Shown: positions 8,022 to 17,435, counted from the stretch's first letter. The stretch: 64,000 nucleotides of DNA from Bifidobacterium crudilactis (GCF_000738005.1 NZ_JHAL01000002.1:1577857-1641856); one strand, 5' to 3'. Notes: generated from the sequence alone by a model not told the origin. Made by a program: numbers and translations.

Positions 8022-8909
8022 CTATAGCTCGACGTGTTCCTTGCCGTCATCGTTATTCTGCACATGGGCGAATTTGGCGGCAAGCGCTTCCTTGTTCTTG
8101 CGCTCGTCCTCCGCCTTGGCCTGCTCCTTGGCGACATTCGGGTCCCACAGCACGTCTTCGAGGTGTTTCTCCCACTCCCTCTGCGCAAGCGGAGCAATGA
8201 ACTCTGCGAAGCTGATTAGCTTGACCGACCCTTCGGTGCGCGCGTTGAGCATTCCCGTGAAGTCATGATCGCTGAGGAACACCCTGGGAATAGCCAGACG
8301 CTCCTGAAGTTCGTTAAAGAAAATCAGAGCCGGTAGAGCCCGCTGCGGCTGGTTTGGATCGTCGACGCCGATGGCATCCAACAGAGTGTCGATAGAGACA
8401 ATCGACAAGGCAAAACGCTGGGCTATGCCTTCGGGGTCCAGTGTGGCTTTCAGCCCGTCATCGGAAAGACCCAAGGATGAGCCTATGCTTTCGAGACTTT
8501 CGGCAACCGTATTGACGGTATTCTGATCCCAATCAACGCCCAGCATGGCCGAAGCGGCCATAACCAACTTGGCGTCGCCACTCTCGGAATATGCGGAGAT
8601 GGCGTCATAGGCCTCATTCGCACGGAGCAGTGCGTCCACGACGGTCTGCGGACGTCCGGGGATTTCCGCGGCTCCCTCATAGACATATTCGGCATCGGGA
8701 ACCGTAACGTCCTCTCCGGTGAGAATCCGTGCGATGGTCTGCGTAATACGCACCTGCAGGTTTTCCGCGTATTTCGCGTCATTGTCCATCTGCAGGGCCT
8801 CGCTGAGCGGCCACAGCTTCACCAGTTCCGCAGCGGCAGCTGCCGCATCACGCAACGCAGGCAACATCGCTACACGTCCGATGTCATTCGTCTTGATTAC
8901 CGTGGCCAT
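8022..8909 (-). CDS. Conserved-looking hypothetical protein, acidic and soluble
   Basis: A 295-residue protein that I do not recognise. It has no signal peptide or membrane segment, is rich in alanine, aspartate and glutamate, and looks mostly helical, with a charged C-terminal tail (KEQAKAEDERKNKEAL). ATG at 8909 is chosen because GGGG stands a few bases upstream; an earlier ATG at 8942 has no such site. It is convergent with the DUF805 gene and followed upstream by the phosphatase gene on the same strand, with which it may be cotranscribed. Confidence 0.75.
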   Translation of the reverse strand: MATVIKTNDIGRVAMLPALRDAAAAAAELVKLWPLSEALQMDNDAKYAENLQVRITQTIARILTGEDVTVPDAEYVYEGAAEIPGRPQTVVDALLRANEAYDAISAYSESGDAKLVMAASAMLGVDWDQNTVNTVAESLESIGSSLGLSDDGLKATLDPEGIAQRFALSIVSIDTLLDAIGVDDPNQPQRALPALIFFNELQERLAIPRVFLSDHDFTGMLNARTEGSVKLISFAEFIAPLAQREWEKHLEDVLWDPNVAKEQAKAEDERKNKEALAAKFAHVQNNDDGKEHVEL

Positions 8910-9039
8910 CTTTACCCCCTTGTTTTCGCTTCGCCGATGCATCGCAGCATGGTGTCACCATCATCATCGACGCTCAGCGCTTGGCTTGCTCCATCATAGA
9001 CACCGAAGCGGCCTTCTTGGGCAACAGAGAACAGCAGGC

Positions 9040-9699
9040 TCAGATGACCGCGGCAGCGGGATCCGCATATTCAATGGACACAGGCAGTTTCGTGGTGTTG
9101 TCGAAAGTGATGGTGGTGATAGAGGCCAAGCCCGTGTGCCTCAGCAGCATATTATGCTCAGCCCTTCCCGTTTCCAGAAGATGTCGAAAAGTCCAGATCG
9201 GGGATTCATGGCTCACCGCGATAATATGCTCACCCGGGTATTCGTCGACCTTTTCGTACACGAAGTCTCCCATCCGCTGGGCAATCTGCCGGTAACTCTC
9301 CCCCCAACTGGGTTTCCACAGATTGTGCAGAAGACCGATGTTGCCTTTGCGCCACACGGCGCCGTCACCGTGTCCGATGCGTTTGCCCCTGAATTCATTC
9401 CCTGCCTCGATGATGCGCTCATCGAGAGCGAGCGCCAAAGGACCCTGTCCTCTGTTGTCTCTTTCCTCGTTCAGGGATTCCAGAATCGCCTGCGATGTCT
9501 CCTGTGTGCGGTCAAGAGGCGAGGAGAATACCGCCACCGCATCGCAGAGCGCCGGTTGCCGGGCTATGTATTGTGCGGTCGCACGTGCCATGCGCTGACC
9601 ACGAGCAGAAAGGTGGAAACCGGGAAGACGCTCGTAGAGCACATGTTCGGGATTGAATACCTCGCCATGCCGAACCAAACTCACTGTCGTCGTTGTCAT
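9040..9699 (-). CDS. Histidine phosphatase family protein (phosphoglycerate mutase-like)
   Basis: A 219-residue cytosolic enzyme of the branch-1 histidine phosphatase family. The phospho-accepting histidine is in LVRHGE at residues 8-13, the second catalytic histidine in VSHES near residue 165, with SSPLDRTQET and ERIIEAGNEF in the expected places. The substrate cannot be told from sequence; members hydrolyse sugar phosphates, nucleotides or similar esters. GAAGGG lies upstream of the ATG. Confidence 0.9.
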   Translation of the reverse strand: MTTTTVSLVRHGEVFNPEHVLYERLPGFHLSARGQRMARATAQYIARQPALCDAVAVFSSPLDRTQETSQAILESLNEERDNRGQGPLALALDERIIEAGNEFRGKRIGHGDGAVWRKGNIGLLHNLWKPSWGESYRQIAQRMGDFVYEKVDEYPGEHIIAVSHESPIWTFRHLLETGRAEHNMLLRHTGLASITTITFDNTTKLPVSIEYADPAAAVI

Positions 9700-10043
9700 A
9701 TGACCAGCCCTTCACACAGTCGGTTATCGTCAGGAGGACAGTACATCCTCATGGGTCATGGCACAGTCGAATTCGCCATCACCATATACAGCGTGTCGTG
9801 TACAGAGGACATATAGAGTATGCCTTGCATACAACGCAATCGATATATAACACAATCGGTATGGGGCACCATCGCAGGGCAGCGCATCCCTCGGCATCTG
9901 GGAACCGAGGCGCATTCGTATGCGCGACAGCACAACACAACACATGGGATTCGGGAGTGCTGTGTTCTGCTCCGTTGTCCACAGACACACCCACACACCA
10001 ACCACCACGTCCACCAATTCAGAAGGAAAGGCAACCACGGCAC
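9700..10043. other. 344-bp gap with several small palindromes, presumed promoter region of the MFS gene
   Basis: No coding sequence is convincing here. The gap holds a perfect GTATGC/GCATAC palindrome (9818-9832), a CCTCGG/CCGAGG pair around 9891-9911, and a GCGCAT/ATGCGC pair just after it. An AT-rich run TATATAAC near 9844-9851 could be a -10 region. The stretch before 10044 is low-complexity and rich in CA repeats. Confidence 0.4.
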
Positions 10044-11369
10044 ATGGTCAATCAGATGGGTCACGCTTTGCGGGATATCGGCAATCGCGTATTCGGAGGT
10101 TACGCGGAACTCCTGCGCATGCCGCACACCGCGCGTTTTGCCATCGGCTCGGTCATCGCCTCGATGCCATTCCCGATGGTCGGCATGACCATCACCATTT
10201 CCGTACAGCATTATTACGGTAGTTACGCACTTGCCGGAGCGCTGACCGCGGTGCAGGCCGTCGCCTTGGCGATTGTCGGTCCTCTCTTGGGCAAGCTGGT
10301 CGACAAATTCGGTCAGCGCCAGGTTTCCATCCCGACCGTCATCGTCTGGATCATAGCATCGACGGCTCTGATCAGTTGCATCACCGCTAAGGCACCTGAG
10401 TGGGTCCTGTACTGTATAACGCCGTTCCTTGCCGCAATACCGCCATGGGGAGCCATGAGCCGCGGGCGCTGGACCCATCTGCTGAAGGGCGACAGAATTC
10501 GTACCGACCGTGCTCTGTCGTTGTCGGGCGTATTCGACGAGTGCATGTGGGTTATCGGCAATCCTCTGGCTTCGATTCTTGCGGTGATTTCAGGTCTGCT
10601 GGCCTTCTCGTTCACCGGCGTCTGCGTGATCGTCGGGGCGCTGATGATGCTCACCGAACTCAGCACGGAACCTCCGTCGCAGTCTCGACTGGCTCGTGAA
10701 TCCGGTCTTACACGAAAGGAATATCGTGCCAGGGAAGCGGCGATAGCGGCGGAGATTCAGGGTGAAGTCGGCAAACAGTCAATCTGGGGGCCGGGACTTG
10801 TGGCGGTATGCGTCACATGGTTCGGACTCGGAGCATTCCAAAGCGCTGCCGCCATTTCCATTGTGGCTTTTGCACGCGAGCAGCATATGGAGCAGTACAC
10901 GGGTTTCGTCTTCGCGTGCTTCTCGTTGAGTTCGCTCCTCGGCGCGATCATGTATGGGGCGAAGAACTGGATCATCCCGCTGTGGAAACGCTTCTACTTC
11001 TGTTTGCTGGTGGTAAATCTGGGCATTGGTACCTTCCTGTTCGCCAAGCATCTGTGGGTAATCATGATCATCTACCTCATCATCGGCGTTTGCCAGGCAC
11101 CGACCTGGATCAACGGCAACCAACTTATCCTGCATCTGGTCCCACCAACCAGATTCACCGAAGGCGTTGCCTGGATGGGGGCGATGAACGCCATAGGCGC
11201 ATCGGTGGGGTCGGCCGTGGCGGGGCAGTTTATTGACAGCAGCGGCTCTCATGGCGGTTTCGCCGTGGTCACCGCCCTGGCGCTCGCCTCGCTCCTTATC
11301 GCCTTCATCGGACTGCGACAGATACGCAGCAGCACCGAAAAGCCCACGCTGACACAGGTGACGATCTAA
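10044..11369 (+). CDS. Major facilitator superfamily transporter
   Basis: About 441 residues with twelve predicted membrane helices. The loop between helices 2 and 3 carries GKLVDKFGQRQV, matching the MFS motif GxLxDRxGRR. ATG at 10044 is chosen; AAGGAAAGG lies about 12 bases upstream, and the open frame further upstream has none of the family features. The substrate is not predictable; drug or metabolite efflux is possible. It stands alone between a divergent phosphatase gene and the GtrA gene. Confidence 0.88.
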   Translation: MVNQMGHALRDIGNRVFGGYAELLRMPHTARFAIGSVIASMPFPMVGMTITISVQHYYGSYALAGALTAVQAVALAIVGPLLGKLVDKFGQRQVSIPTVIVWIIASTALISCITAKAPEWVLYCITPFLAAIPPWGAMSRGRWTHLLKGDRIRTDRALSLSGVFDECMWVIGNPLASILAVISGLLAFSFTGVCVIVGALMMLTELSTEPPSQSRLARESGLTRKEYRAREAAIAAEIQGEVGKQSIWGPGLVAVCVTWFGLGAFQSAAAISIVAFAREQHMEQYTGFVFACFSLSSLLGAIMYGAKNWIIPLWKRFYFCLLVVNLGIGTFLFAKHLWVIMIIYLIIGVCQAPTWINGNQLILHLVPPTRFTEGVAWMGAMNAIGASVGSAVAGQFIDSSGSHGGFAVVTALALASLLIAFIGLRQIRSSTEKPTLTQVTI

Positions 11370-11471
11370 GCCTGCACCCTGCTCCCCTACAGCCTGCACT
11401 ATGCGATGTCTTTGCGTAAAGGTCGGAGATTCTCAGTCTGTTGCCCCTTGGATATGTTTCAATAGGTAACT

Positions 11472-11990
11472 GTGAAAAAACTCATCGCACAGATCGCGAA
11501 ATTCGGTGTCGTCGGCGTCATCGCCTTCATCATCGATATCGGCATCCTCAACCTACTGGTCCGGTACCTCCACATGGGCAACGTGCCCGCCGGAACCATC
11601 TCCTTCCTGGTGTCGCTGGCGGTGAACTATCTGCTCAGCATGTCCATGGTGTTCAAACACCGTGAGGACATGGCACGGTGGATGGAAATCGTCATTTTCC
11701 TGATCTCAGCCGCCATCGGCCTACTCATCAACGACGTGATTCTTTGGATGGGAACAGCATCCCTGCCGGCCGATGCCATTGACACGATGCACGGGAAGTA
11801 CGTGCTGTATACCAATATCGCCAAGCTGGTAGCCACGGTTATCGTGGCTGTCTGGAACTTCATCATCCGCAAATGGCTGCTCGACGCCCCGTCGCCCGAC
11901 AAAACCGTCAACACCCGTTCTTTCGCGCACCGTCTTGGTCAGTGGTCGATTCACCACAACCCGTTCCCGGCAAGAACGGCCGGCAAATAA
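11472..11990 (+). CDS. GtrA family membrane protein
   Basis: 172 residues with four membrane segments and the GtrA signature (FGVVGVIAFIIDIGILNLL, then FLVSLAVNYLLSMSMVF). GtrA-like proteins are thought to flip polyprenyl-phosphate-linked sugars across the membrane. The N-terminal MKK start is a GTG at 11472. The C-terminal tail after residue 140 is longer and more polar than usual. It lies 3 kb from the glycan island, whose GT2 enzymes could provide its substrate; that link is inference. Confidence 0.87.
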   Translation: MKKLIAQIAKFGVVGVIAFIIDIGILNLLVRYLHMGNVPAGTISFLVSLAVNYLLSMSMVFKHREDMARWMEIVIFLISAAIGLLINDVILWMGTASLPADAIDTMHGKYVLYTNIAKLVATVIVAVWNFIIRKWLLDAPSPDKTVNTRSFAHRLGQWSIHHNPFPARTAGK

Positions 11991-12077
11991 CGGAAGCTCC
12001 GACTCTGCAAACGCAGCGGCATCTGCTCCCTGCCAGAATTAAGCGATAGTATCCGATAGAGAACTCAAGCAAGCAGC

Positions 12078-12111
12078 ATGGGCTCAACACCAATTGAGGT
12101 GTTGAGCCCAT
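12078..12111. terminator. Perfect 14-bp hairpin after the GtrA gene
   Basis: Arms ATGGGCTCAACACC (12078-12091) and its exact complement (12098-12111) close a six-base loop. It lies between the GtrA stop and the ribosome site of the tautomerase gene and probably ends the first transcript or attenuates the second. Confidence 0.65.
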
Positions 12112-12138
12112 CACGGCAGCTCAGTATCAGGAGGAACC

Positions 12139-12486
12139 ATGCCAGTCATTCACACCCATGTCAGCACATCCACCACTCAGGAACAGCGTGAGCACTTGAA
12201 AAGCGCTTATGGCCAGGCGATCACCGCGGTTCCGGGTAAATCCGAAGGTTGGCTGATGTGCCCCTTCGAGGACAATATGCCCATCTATTTCGGCGGCGAC
12301 GACAGCAAAGCTGCGGCATACGTGGAAGTCAACGTTTTCGGCAGCAGCGTGCCCGGCTCTGCATGGGAGCAGCTCACCAAGTCCATCATGAAGGCGCTGA
12401 GCACCGAATTGGGCATTCCGGAAGACAGAACGTACATTCGTTATACGGCGACCACTGATTGGGGCTGGAACGGCGGCAATTTCTGA
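12139..12486 (+). CDS. MIF-like phenylpyruvate tautomerase-related protein
   Basis: 115 residues of the macrophage migration inhibitory factor fold. The mature N-terminal proline needed for tautomerase activity is present (MPVIHTHVS), and the C-terminus ends DWGWNGGNF, the typical MIF tail; PEDRTYIRY precedes it. Members form trimers and tautomerise phenylpyruvate or dopachrome analogues; the bacterial role is unclear. AGGAGG stands directly upstream of the ATG. No signal peptide, so it is cytosolic or released by another route. Confidence 0.88.
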   Translation: MPVIHTHVSTSTTQEQREHLKSAYGQAITAVPGKSEGWLMCPFEDNMPIYFGGDDSKAAAYVEVNVFGSSVPGSAWEQLTKSIMKALSTELGIPEDRTYIRYTATTDWGWNGGNF

Positions 12487-12505
12487 CGCATATCAGCGGA
12501 TTCAC

Positions 12506-12609
12506 CGTTTGTGTAGGGATTTCCAAGTAGATTGCAAGTAACTGACCCGGTATCGCAGCGAGTTTCAAGGGTTTCTCCTCGCTTCTACTTTCATTTCCCT
12601 ACACAACCG
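12506..12609. repeat. 104-bp element with inverted ends (family B, copy 2)
   Basis: The left end begins CGTTTGTGTAGGGATTT, identical to the element at 321; the right end is complementary at 15 of 17 positions. It lies 20 bp past the tautomerase stop. The first 27 bases match copy 1 at about 22 positions, then similarity fades. Confidence 0.65.
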
Positions 12610-12635
12610 TCGTATCAGTCGGAAAATAGCTGAAA

Positions 12636-12695
12636 ACGCATAGGACGGGGTCGGAACCTCTCAATAGCTTGAGGTTCCGACCCCGTCCTATGCGT
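12636..12695. terminator. Perfect 25-bp hairpin, bidirectional terminator
   Basis: Arms 12636-12660 and 12671-12695 are exact complements around a 10-base loop, GC-rich at the core. It sits between the convergent tautomerase gene and rplI, 16 bp past the rplI stop, and should end the ribosomal operon. Confidence 0.85.
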
Positions 12696-12711
12696 ATATG
12701 AATCTGCGCGA

Positions 12712-13161
12712 CTACTCAGCCACAACCTTGACGGTGAAGTTGGCGGAGATTTCCGGATGCAGAGCAACCGTGGCGGCAAAGTCACCGGTGGTCTTGATAG
12801 GATCCACGTGAATGGCCTTGGCCTGGACAGCTGCCTTCGTCTTGAGCGCTTCGACGATGACATCATTGGAGATACCGCCGAAGAGTTTGCCCGACTCGGA
12901 CACCTTGGCGGAGATTTCCACGGTGGTGCCTTCGATGGCGTTCTTTGCGACAATGGCATCCTCGCGTGTGGCGAGTGCCTGAGCACGGCGTGCACGCTGC
13001 ATGGTTTCGATCTGTGCAGCGGCGCCCTTGCTCCATGCAAATGCCAATCCCTGAGGGATGAGGTAGTTGCGGGCAAAACCGGACTTGACCTCTACGACGT
13101 CACCGGAGTGACCGAGATCCGCAACGCTGGTGGTGAGAATAACCTTGGTTTCCTTAGCCAT
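12712..13161 (-). CDS. rplI: 50S ribosomal protein L9
   Basis: 149 residues, the usual length. L9 binds 23S rRNA at the base of the L1 stalk. The N-terminal domain motif [19 protein letters not shown] is typical, followed by the long connecting helix and the C-terminal domain. GAGGGGAG precedes the ATG. It is the last gene of rpsF-ssb-rpsR-rplI, 14 bp after rpsR, followed by a strong hairpin. Confidence 0.97.
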   Translation of the reverse strand: MAKETKVILTTSVADLGHSGDVVEVKSGFARNYLIPQGLAFAWSKGAAAQIETMQRARRAQALATREDAIVAKNAIEGTTVEISAKVSESGKLFGGISNDVIVEALKTKAAVQAKAIHVDPIKTTGDFAATVALHPEISANFTVKVVAE

Positions 13162-13175
13162 GATAAACGCTCCCC

Positions 13176-13424
13176 TCAGCGGCCGGTGGTCGCGTATGGC
13201 AGCAGAGCCATTTCGCGAGCATTCTTGATGGCGGTGGCGATCTTGCGCTGTTCCTGCACGGTCACACCGGTGATACGACGCGAGCGAATCTTGCCACGAT
13301 CGGAGATGAACTTGCGGAGCAAGGCAACATCCTTGTAATCGATGGTCGTGATCTTGGCGGCCTTGAGTGGATTCGGCTTTTTCTTAAACGGTTTGACCGG
13401 TGGTTGCGGCCTTTTGCGTGACAT
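13176..13424 (-). CDS. rpsR: 30S ribosomal protein S18
   Basis: 82 residues, the normal length. S18 pairs with S6 on the small-subunit platform. [18 protein letters not shown] and [22 protein letters not shown] are the standard core. It has no N-terminal zinc-type cysteines. AAGGAG lies before the ATG. An 88-bp spacer with small hairpins separates it from ssb. Confidence 0.97.
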   Translation of the reverse strand: MSRKRPQPPVKPFKKKPNPLKAAKITTIDYKDVALLRKFISDRGKIRSRRITGVTVQEQRKIATAIKNAREMALLPYATTGR

Positions 13425-13512
13425 CTGTTTGTACTCCTTGAATACTGTTTACATCTTTGACAATCGGAAACTCAACGTGTTGAGAACACTCAACATATTG
13501 GACTTCCGGATA

Positions 13513-14151
13513 CTAGAACTCCGGCTCGTCGCCCGAACCGCCGAAATCGTCGGATGAACCGAACGACCCGAACGATCCGCCTTTGCCGTTCTGATCCGAA
13601 CTCCACGGGTCCGCGGGTGCGGCATTCTGCCGAGGTGCCGACGTCGGGGAAGCAGCGGAAGCCCCTCCCTGATATCCGCCCGACTGATACCCTGCACCGC
13701 CCTGATATCCACCGTTGCCGCCTGCATTGGCGTTTCCGGCAAAGCCGCCTCGTCCACCGTCACTGTTCCCGGAATTCGAGTTACGGGTCACCTGAGCGGT
13801 GTTCCGTGAAAGAGCCGGGCCGATTTCATCGACCCTCATCTCCACGATTGTGCGGTTATTGCCTTCACGATCCTGATAGGAACGCTGCACCAAACGGCCC
13901 TGGGCAATGACGCGCATGCCCTTGGCCAAGCTGGCTTGAATGTTGGAGGCCATCGGATTGTAGTTGGAATCCCATGCAGAACAACGCATGAACAGAGCAT
14001 CCCCGTCTTCCCACTGCTGTGAGTTGCGGTTGAACTGCCTCACGGTGGAGGCAATGGTGAAGTTGGCGACCGTGCCGCCGTTACCGGTGGTACGAACCTC
14101 CGGATCAGCGGTGAGATTTCCCACCACGGTGATAACCGTTTCTCCTGCCAT
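13513..14151 (-). CDS. ssb: Single-stranded DNA-binding protein
   Basis: 212 residues. The OB fold fills the first 110 or so residues ([21 protein letters not shown] and [14 protein letters not shown]), followed by a flexible tail very rich in glycine, tyrosine and glutamine with YQGG-like repeats. The tail ends [12 protein letters not shown], a fair match to the acidic tip that binds repair and replication proteins. The gene lies between rpsF and rpsR as is usual in actinobacteria. GAGGAGGG precedes the ATG. Confidence 0.96.
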   Translation of the reverse strand: MAGETVITVVGNLTADPEVRTTGNGGTVANFTIASTVRQFNRNSQQWEDGDALFMRCSAWDSNYNPMASNIQASLAKGMRVIAQGRLVQRSYQDREGNNRTIVEMRVDEIGPALSRNTAQVTRNSNSGNSDGGRGGFAGNANAGGNGGYQGGAGYQSGGYQGGASAASPTSAPRQNAAPADPWSSDQNGKGGSFGSFGSSDDFGGSGDEPEF

Positions 14152-14223
14152 GATTCTGCCCTCCTCGGTGCGATAAACTGCTACATGATTCCAGCGGCTG
14201 TGAAGCCTCAGCTGAGTTCTAGT

Positions 14224-14520
14224 TTACTTGGCATCCTTACGAAGGATCTTGGTACGGATAACCGACTCGTTGAGATTCAGCACACGGTCGAGTTCGTCAC
14301 TCGTGGCTGGTTCGGCACTGTAGTTGACAACCGTGTAGTTGCCCTCTTTCTTGCCATCGATCTCGTAAGCGAGCTTGCGGCGGCCCCAGAAATCAGTCTT
14401 CTCGACTGAGCCACCTTCCTTGGTGACGATCTCAAGATACTGCTCGGTCAGCTTTTTCAAGCTTCGTTCGTCGAGCTCCGGATCGGCAATGAACATCAAT
14501 TCATACTTATGCGCAGACAT
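14224..14520 (-). CDS. rpsF: 30S ribosomal protein S6
   Basis: 98 residues. S6 binds S18 and 16S r[18 protein letters not shown] and the later [21 protein letters not shown] are standard. ATG at 14520 is preferred over the GTG three bases before it, with AAGGAGG six bases upstream. The Shine-Dalgarno sequence is predicted to pair within the leader hairpin just upstream. First gene of the ribosomal/ssb operon. Confidence 0.97.
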   Translation of the reverse strand: MSAHKYELMFIADPELDERSLKKLTEQYLEIVTKEGGSVEKTDFWGRRKLAYEIDGKKEGNYTVVNYSAEPATSDELDRVLNLNESVIRTKILRKDAK

Positions 14521-14525
14521 CACCC

Positions 14526-14570
14526 ACCTCCTTCGGACTTATCGGCCGTGGACTTTCCACGACAGGAGGG
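14526..14570 (-). promoter_or_regulatory. Candidate S6:S18 autoregulatory leader of rpsF
   Basis: On the rpsF strand, CCTCCT (14564-14569) can pair with the Shine-Dalgarno AGGAGG (14527-14532). Nested inside is the hairpin CGTGGA-AAG-TCCACG, followed directly by GCCGA in the 3' internal loop. A hairpin with an unpaired CCG near the rpsF start is the known S6:S18 binding motif, by which excess S6-S18 represses translation. The match is by eye. Confidence 0.5.
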
Positions 14571-14726
14571 TGTAGCGCGTGCGTGCGGCAGAATCCGAGA
14601 GGATACCGTCGCAGGGCAACTGTTCCATGATACACGACAAGAAAGACAGACCGCATCGACGAATACGCCCCAAACCACCGTGTGCCTAAATCGTTGAAGA
14701 TATCATTCTAATTCAAGCATGCAAGC

Positions 14727-15746
14727 TCAACGCCCAATATTCCGATAACGCTGTTCCGTACTCGTTTTGCTTGGCATCCACCAATCCCTATGATTGGCGT
14801 ACCACTGTATGGTGTCTAGCAACGATTGATGGAAACTGGCATCAGCCGGCCTCCACCCAAGCAGAGTGCGTATCTTCGAGCTGTCGAGCGCGTAGCGCTT
14901 GTCGACCCCCACCCGATTCGGGACCGTATCATAATAGTCGGATGGCATTCCCATTGCATCAAGGATGGAAGCGAGAACAAAAGCGTTGCTGAGCTCATTG
15001 CCCGCACTCACCAGATAGGTCTGACCGATGTCACCTCTGGTGAGAATCTCCCAAACAGCCAAACAGTGATCGGATACTGAAATCCAATCCCTCACCTCCC
15101 TGCCAACACCATATAACTTCGGCCGCTCACCACAGAGGATGTTCGTGATCTGCCTTGGAATGAACTTCTCAACATGTTGGAAGCTGCCAAAATTATTCGA
15201 GGAATTCGAAATCGTCGCACGAATGCCATAGGTACGTATCCAGGCTCTCACTAGATGATCTGATGCGGCTTTACTAGCGGAGTATGGATTCGATGGACGG
15301 TACGGGCTCTCCTCAGTGAATGCGCGTTTGTCATCATAATCAAGATCGCCATAGACCTCATCGGTAGAGATATGATGGAATCTCACGTCATGCCGCCTCA
15401 CACTCTCCAACAACACAAAAGTGCCCTCGACGTTCGTGGAAACGAATGCGGCTGGATCAGATATCGCATTATCGTTATGTGACTCCGCGGCGAAATGAAC
15501 CACTGCATCACTCGACGCGACCACCTCGTCCACGAGATCCGCATCACGGATATCGCCATGCACAAAATCACATTGCTCAGCAGGAATGTCTACAAGGTTG
15601 CCCGTATTCGCTGCGTAGGTCAAGGCATCCAACACGGTAATATGGACCTCAGGATGACAGTCGGCGACATAACGGACAAAATTGGAACCTATAAAACCGG
15701 CTCCACCCGTGACAAGTACATGACGGGGAACGATATATGAACCCAT
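14727..15746 (-). CDS. rmlB: dTDP-glucose 4,6-dehydratase
   Basis: 339 residues of the short-chain dehydrogenase fold. This is the second step of dTDP-L-rhamnose synthesis, giving dTDP-4-keto-6-deoxyglucose. The NAD site GGAGFIGSN is at the N-terminus, the catalytic region reads STDEVYGD with YSASKA supplying Tyr and Lys, and AAESHNDN replaces the more common SHVDRS. rmlA, rmlC and rmlD are not nearby, so the other enzymes are encoded elsewhere. It is divergent from the next gene with only 45 bp between them and no clear ribosome site. Confidence 0.92.
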   Translation of the reverse strand: MGSYIVPRHVLVTGGAGFIGSNFVRYVADCHPEVHITVLDALTYAANTGNLVDIPAEQCDFVHGDIRDADLVDEVVASSDAVVHFAAESHNDNAISDPAAFVSTNVEGTFVLLESVRRHDVRFHHISTDEVYGDLDYDDKRAFTEESPYRPSNPYSASKAASDHLVRAWIRTYGIRATISNSSNNFGSFQHVEKFIPRQITNILCGERPKLYGVGREVRDWISVSDHCLAVWEILTRGDIGQTYLVSAGNELSNAFVLASILDAMGMPSDYYDTVPNRVGVDKRYALDSSKIRTLLGWRPADASFHQSLLDTIQWYANHRDWWMPSKTSTEQRYRNIGR

Positions 15747-15791
15747 AGCTGCAATGATACTTCAATACAGTCAGCTCCTATACTTAGGCCT

Positions 15792-17435
15792 ATGCACAAG
15801 CAACTGGAAAAGTCATCCCCCGAGAATCTAGAAACGGTGATGATCACTAATTTCGATTCCACGATTCAGCGCCAGCAATGGGATCAGACCATCCAAACCC
15901 TCATCAGCAAGCAAATGACTGAAAGCACGAGAGCTGACACGATGACGGACATGCCCATTTCGGATCTGTGGGGTCATGAAAATCCTACCCCTTGCAAGAT
16001 CATAACCAATAGATTCCCTGCATTGCGCGAGAGTTTTACCGGGAGACTCAGAACGGCATTCCTGTATTGCGACAAAATCCTCTTGACCCATTCATCGATT
16101 CTCGACGGAGTTTTTTTCTTAGCTTTCGGCCCCGAAATGATTCGCGAGGAACTAGGTCTGGCTAAGGCTGATCAGCCGGTGCTTATTATTTCCGGAACAG
16201 GGCGCAATCTACTCGATTGCCTGATCCAGTTCACCACAACAACGATTCAATCCGTCAGGGACCATTACCCGCAAGAATGTGGGATTCCAATCTCCTCTTG
16301 CGCGGGCAAACCAACTCAGAAAACACTTCAAGTCAAGCGGTACAGCGCGATGGGTATAGACATAACCCCCGGGGATGCCCTTGGGCTTGAGTCAAGTTGC
16401 TACGACAAACTCACCGAAATGCTGGAAGACCCGACAGATACGGACAACGTTGTCGACGGCATCATCTCTGCTCTTGAACAAAGCAAGCAAGCCCCCGCGA
16501 ACGGCCTTGCTGCTGTCAGCGAGCAGTGGAAGCGATGGATCAGAGCTGAGCAGACAGGAGACATAATATATGTGCGGCAAGCACAGTTGCCGAAAGCCAA
16601 GGATGCACAGACGGCCCTAGAGTCGAACACCCGACAGACTTTTGCCAATCGATTCGAACAATTAGCTACAAGATACAAGGAAACACTTGTTTCGGTAATT
16701 CAATCACGCTCTTTCCCACTCCCCGCAGACACCGATATCGCCGATGTCTGTAACACACTGAATACAATAGCTAAGGAGCCGAAGCGCTCAAATGCCTTTG
16801 CCAGTATTCACAAGTTCCAATCAAAACATGAAGCCGGATATCCAGACACTCCTGAAAATGACCAAGAAAGCAGCGTCTCACATCTGCTTATTGACTGGTA
16901 TCAATTCGTTTACCAGAAAACGATGGCCTCCCATCTCGATTCCTTCCTGCTCGCAGTGAATGCCCCTCGCAACTCATTTCAATACATATTGAGTGAGAAA
17001 GACCGTAAGGACATCATGACCCTTTCCGGTAGCGTGACGAATCTTCTGGCAAAAATGCCTAATGCGCAATTTTCAAGATTGTGCTATACCTGCCAGAAAA
17101 CTGTTAGAGAATGGCGCGCCTGCGGCCATGAAACACCACAATCAGTGAGAAGAGTTCGCACACGCAACATGTCATATGCCGTCAACCAAATAACCAAACA
17201 ACACAACATGTCAAGCGATGCCAAACGACTTGGGGTCAGCCTTCTGGTGAGCGCAATACTCGCCGTAGTCTCATCCGTCTGTGACAACATACTGCCTTCC
17301 GACGGAAATAACTGGCTGCTGGTGATTATCATCGCCTGCTTGATTCAGATCGCACCAAATATCCTGGATGGTTTGGCTTGGCTCTGGGGCGTTCATTCCA
17401 ACGATAAAACCGTAATCTATCTGGACGCAGCATGA
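15792..17435 (+). CDS. Unrecognised 547-residue protein with two C-terminal membrane helices
   Basis: I do not recognise this family. The first 470 residues look soluble. An N-terminal part with HSSILDGVFFLAFGPE and VLIISGTGRNLLDC has the alternating hydrophobic pattern of an alpha/beta domain; the middle is helical and charged. CYTCQKTVREWRACGH near residue 435 has three cysteines and a histidine. Two membrane segments follow at about 480-498 and 508-530, leaving a short tail. Its stop codon overlaps the Shine-Dalgarno of the following Nudix gene, so the two are translationally coupled. It interrupts the glycan genes and may be unrelated to them. Confidence 0.8.
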   Translation: MHKQLEKSSPENLETVMITNFDSTIQRQQWDQTIQTLISKQMTESTRADTMTDMPISDLWGHENPTPCKIITNRFPALRESFTGRLRTAFLYCDKILLTHSSILDGVFFLAFGPEMIREELGLAKADQPVLIISGTGRNLLDCLIQFTTTTIQSVRDHYPQECGIPISSCAGKPTQKTLQVKRYSAMGIDITPGDALGLESSCYDKLTEMLEDPTDTDNVVDGIISALEQSKQAPANGLAAVSEQWKRWIRAEQTGDIIYVRQAQLPKAKDAQTALESNTRQTFANRFEQLATRYKETLVSVIQSRSFPLPADTDIADVCNTLNTIAKEPKRSNAFASIHKFQSKHEAGYPDTPENDQESSVSHLLIDWYQFVYQKTMASHLDSFLLAVNAPRNSFQYILSEKDRKDIMTLSGSVTNLLAKMPNAQFSRLCYTCQKTVREWRACGHETPQSVRRVRTRNMSYAVNQITKQHNMSSDAKRLGVSLLVSAILAVVSSVCDNILPSDGNNWLLVIIIACLIQIAPNILDGLAWLWGVHSNDKTVIYLDAA

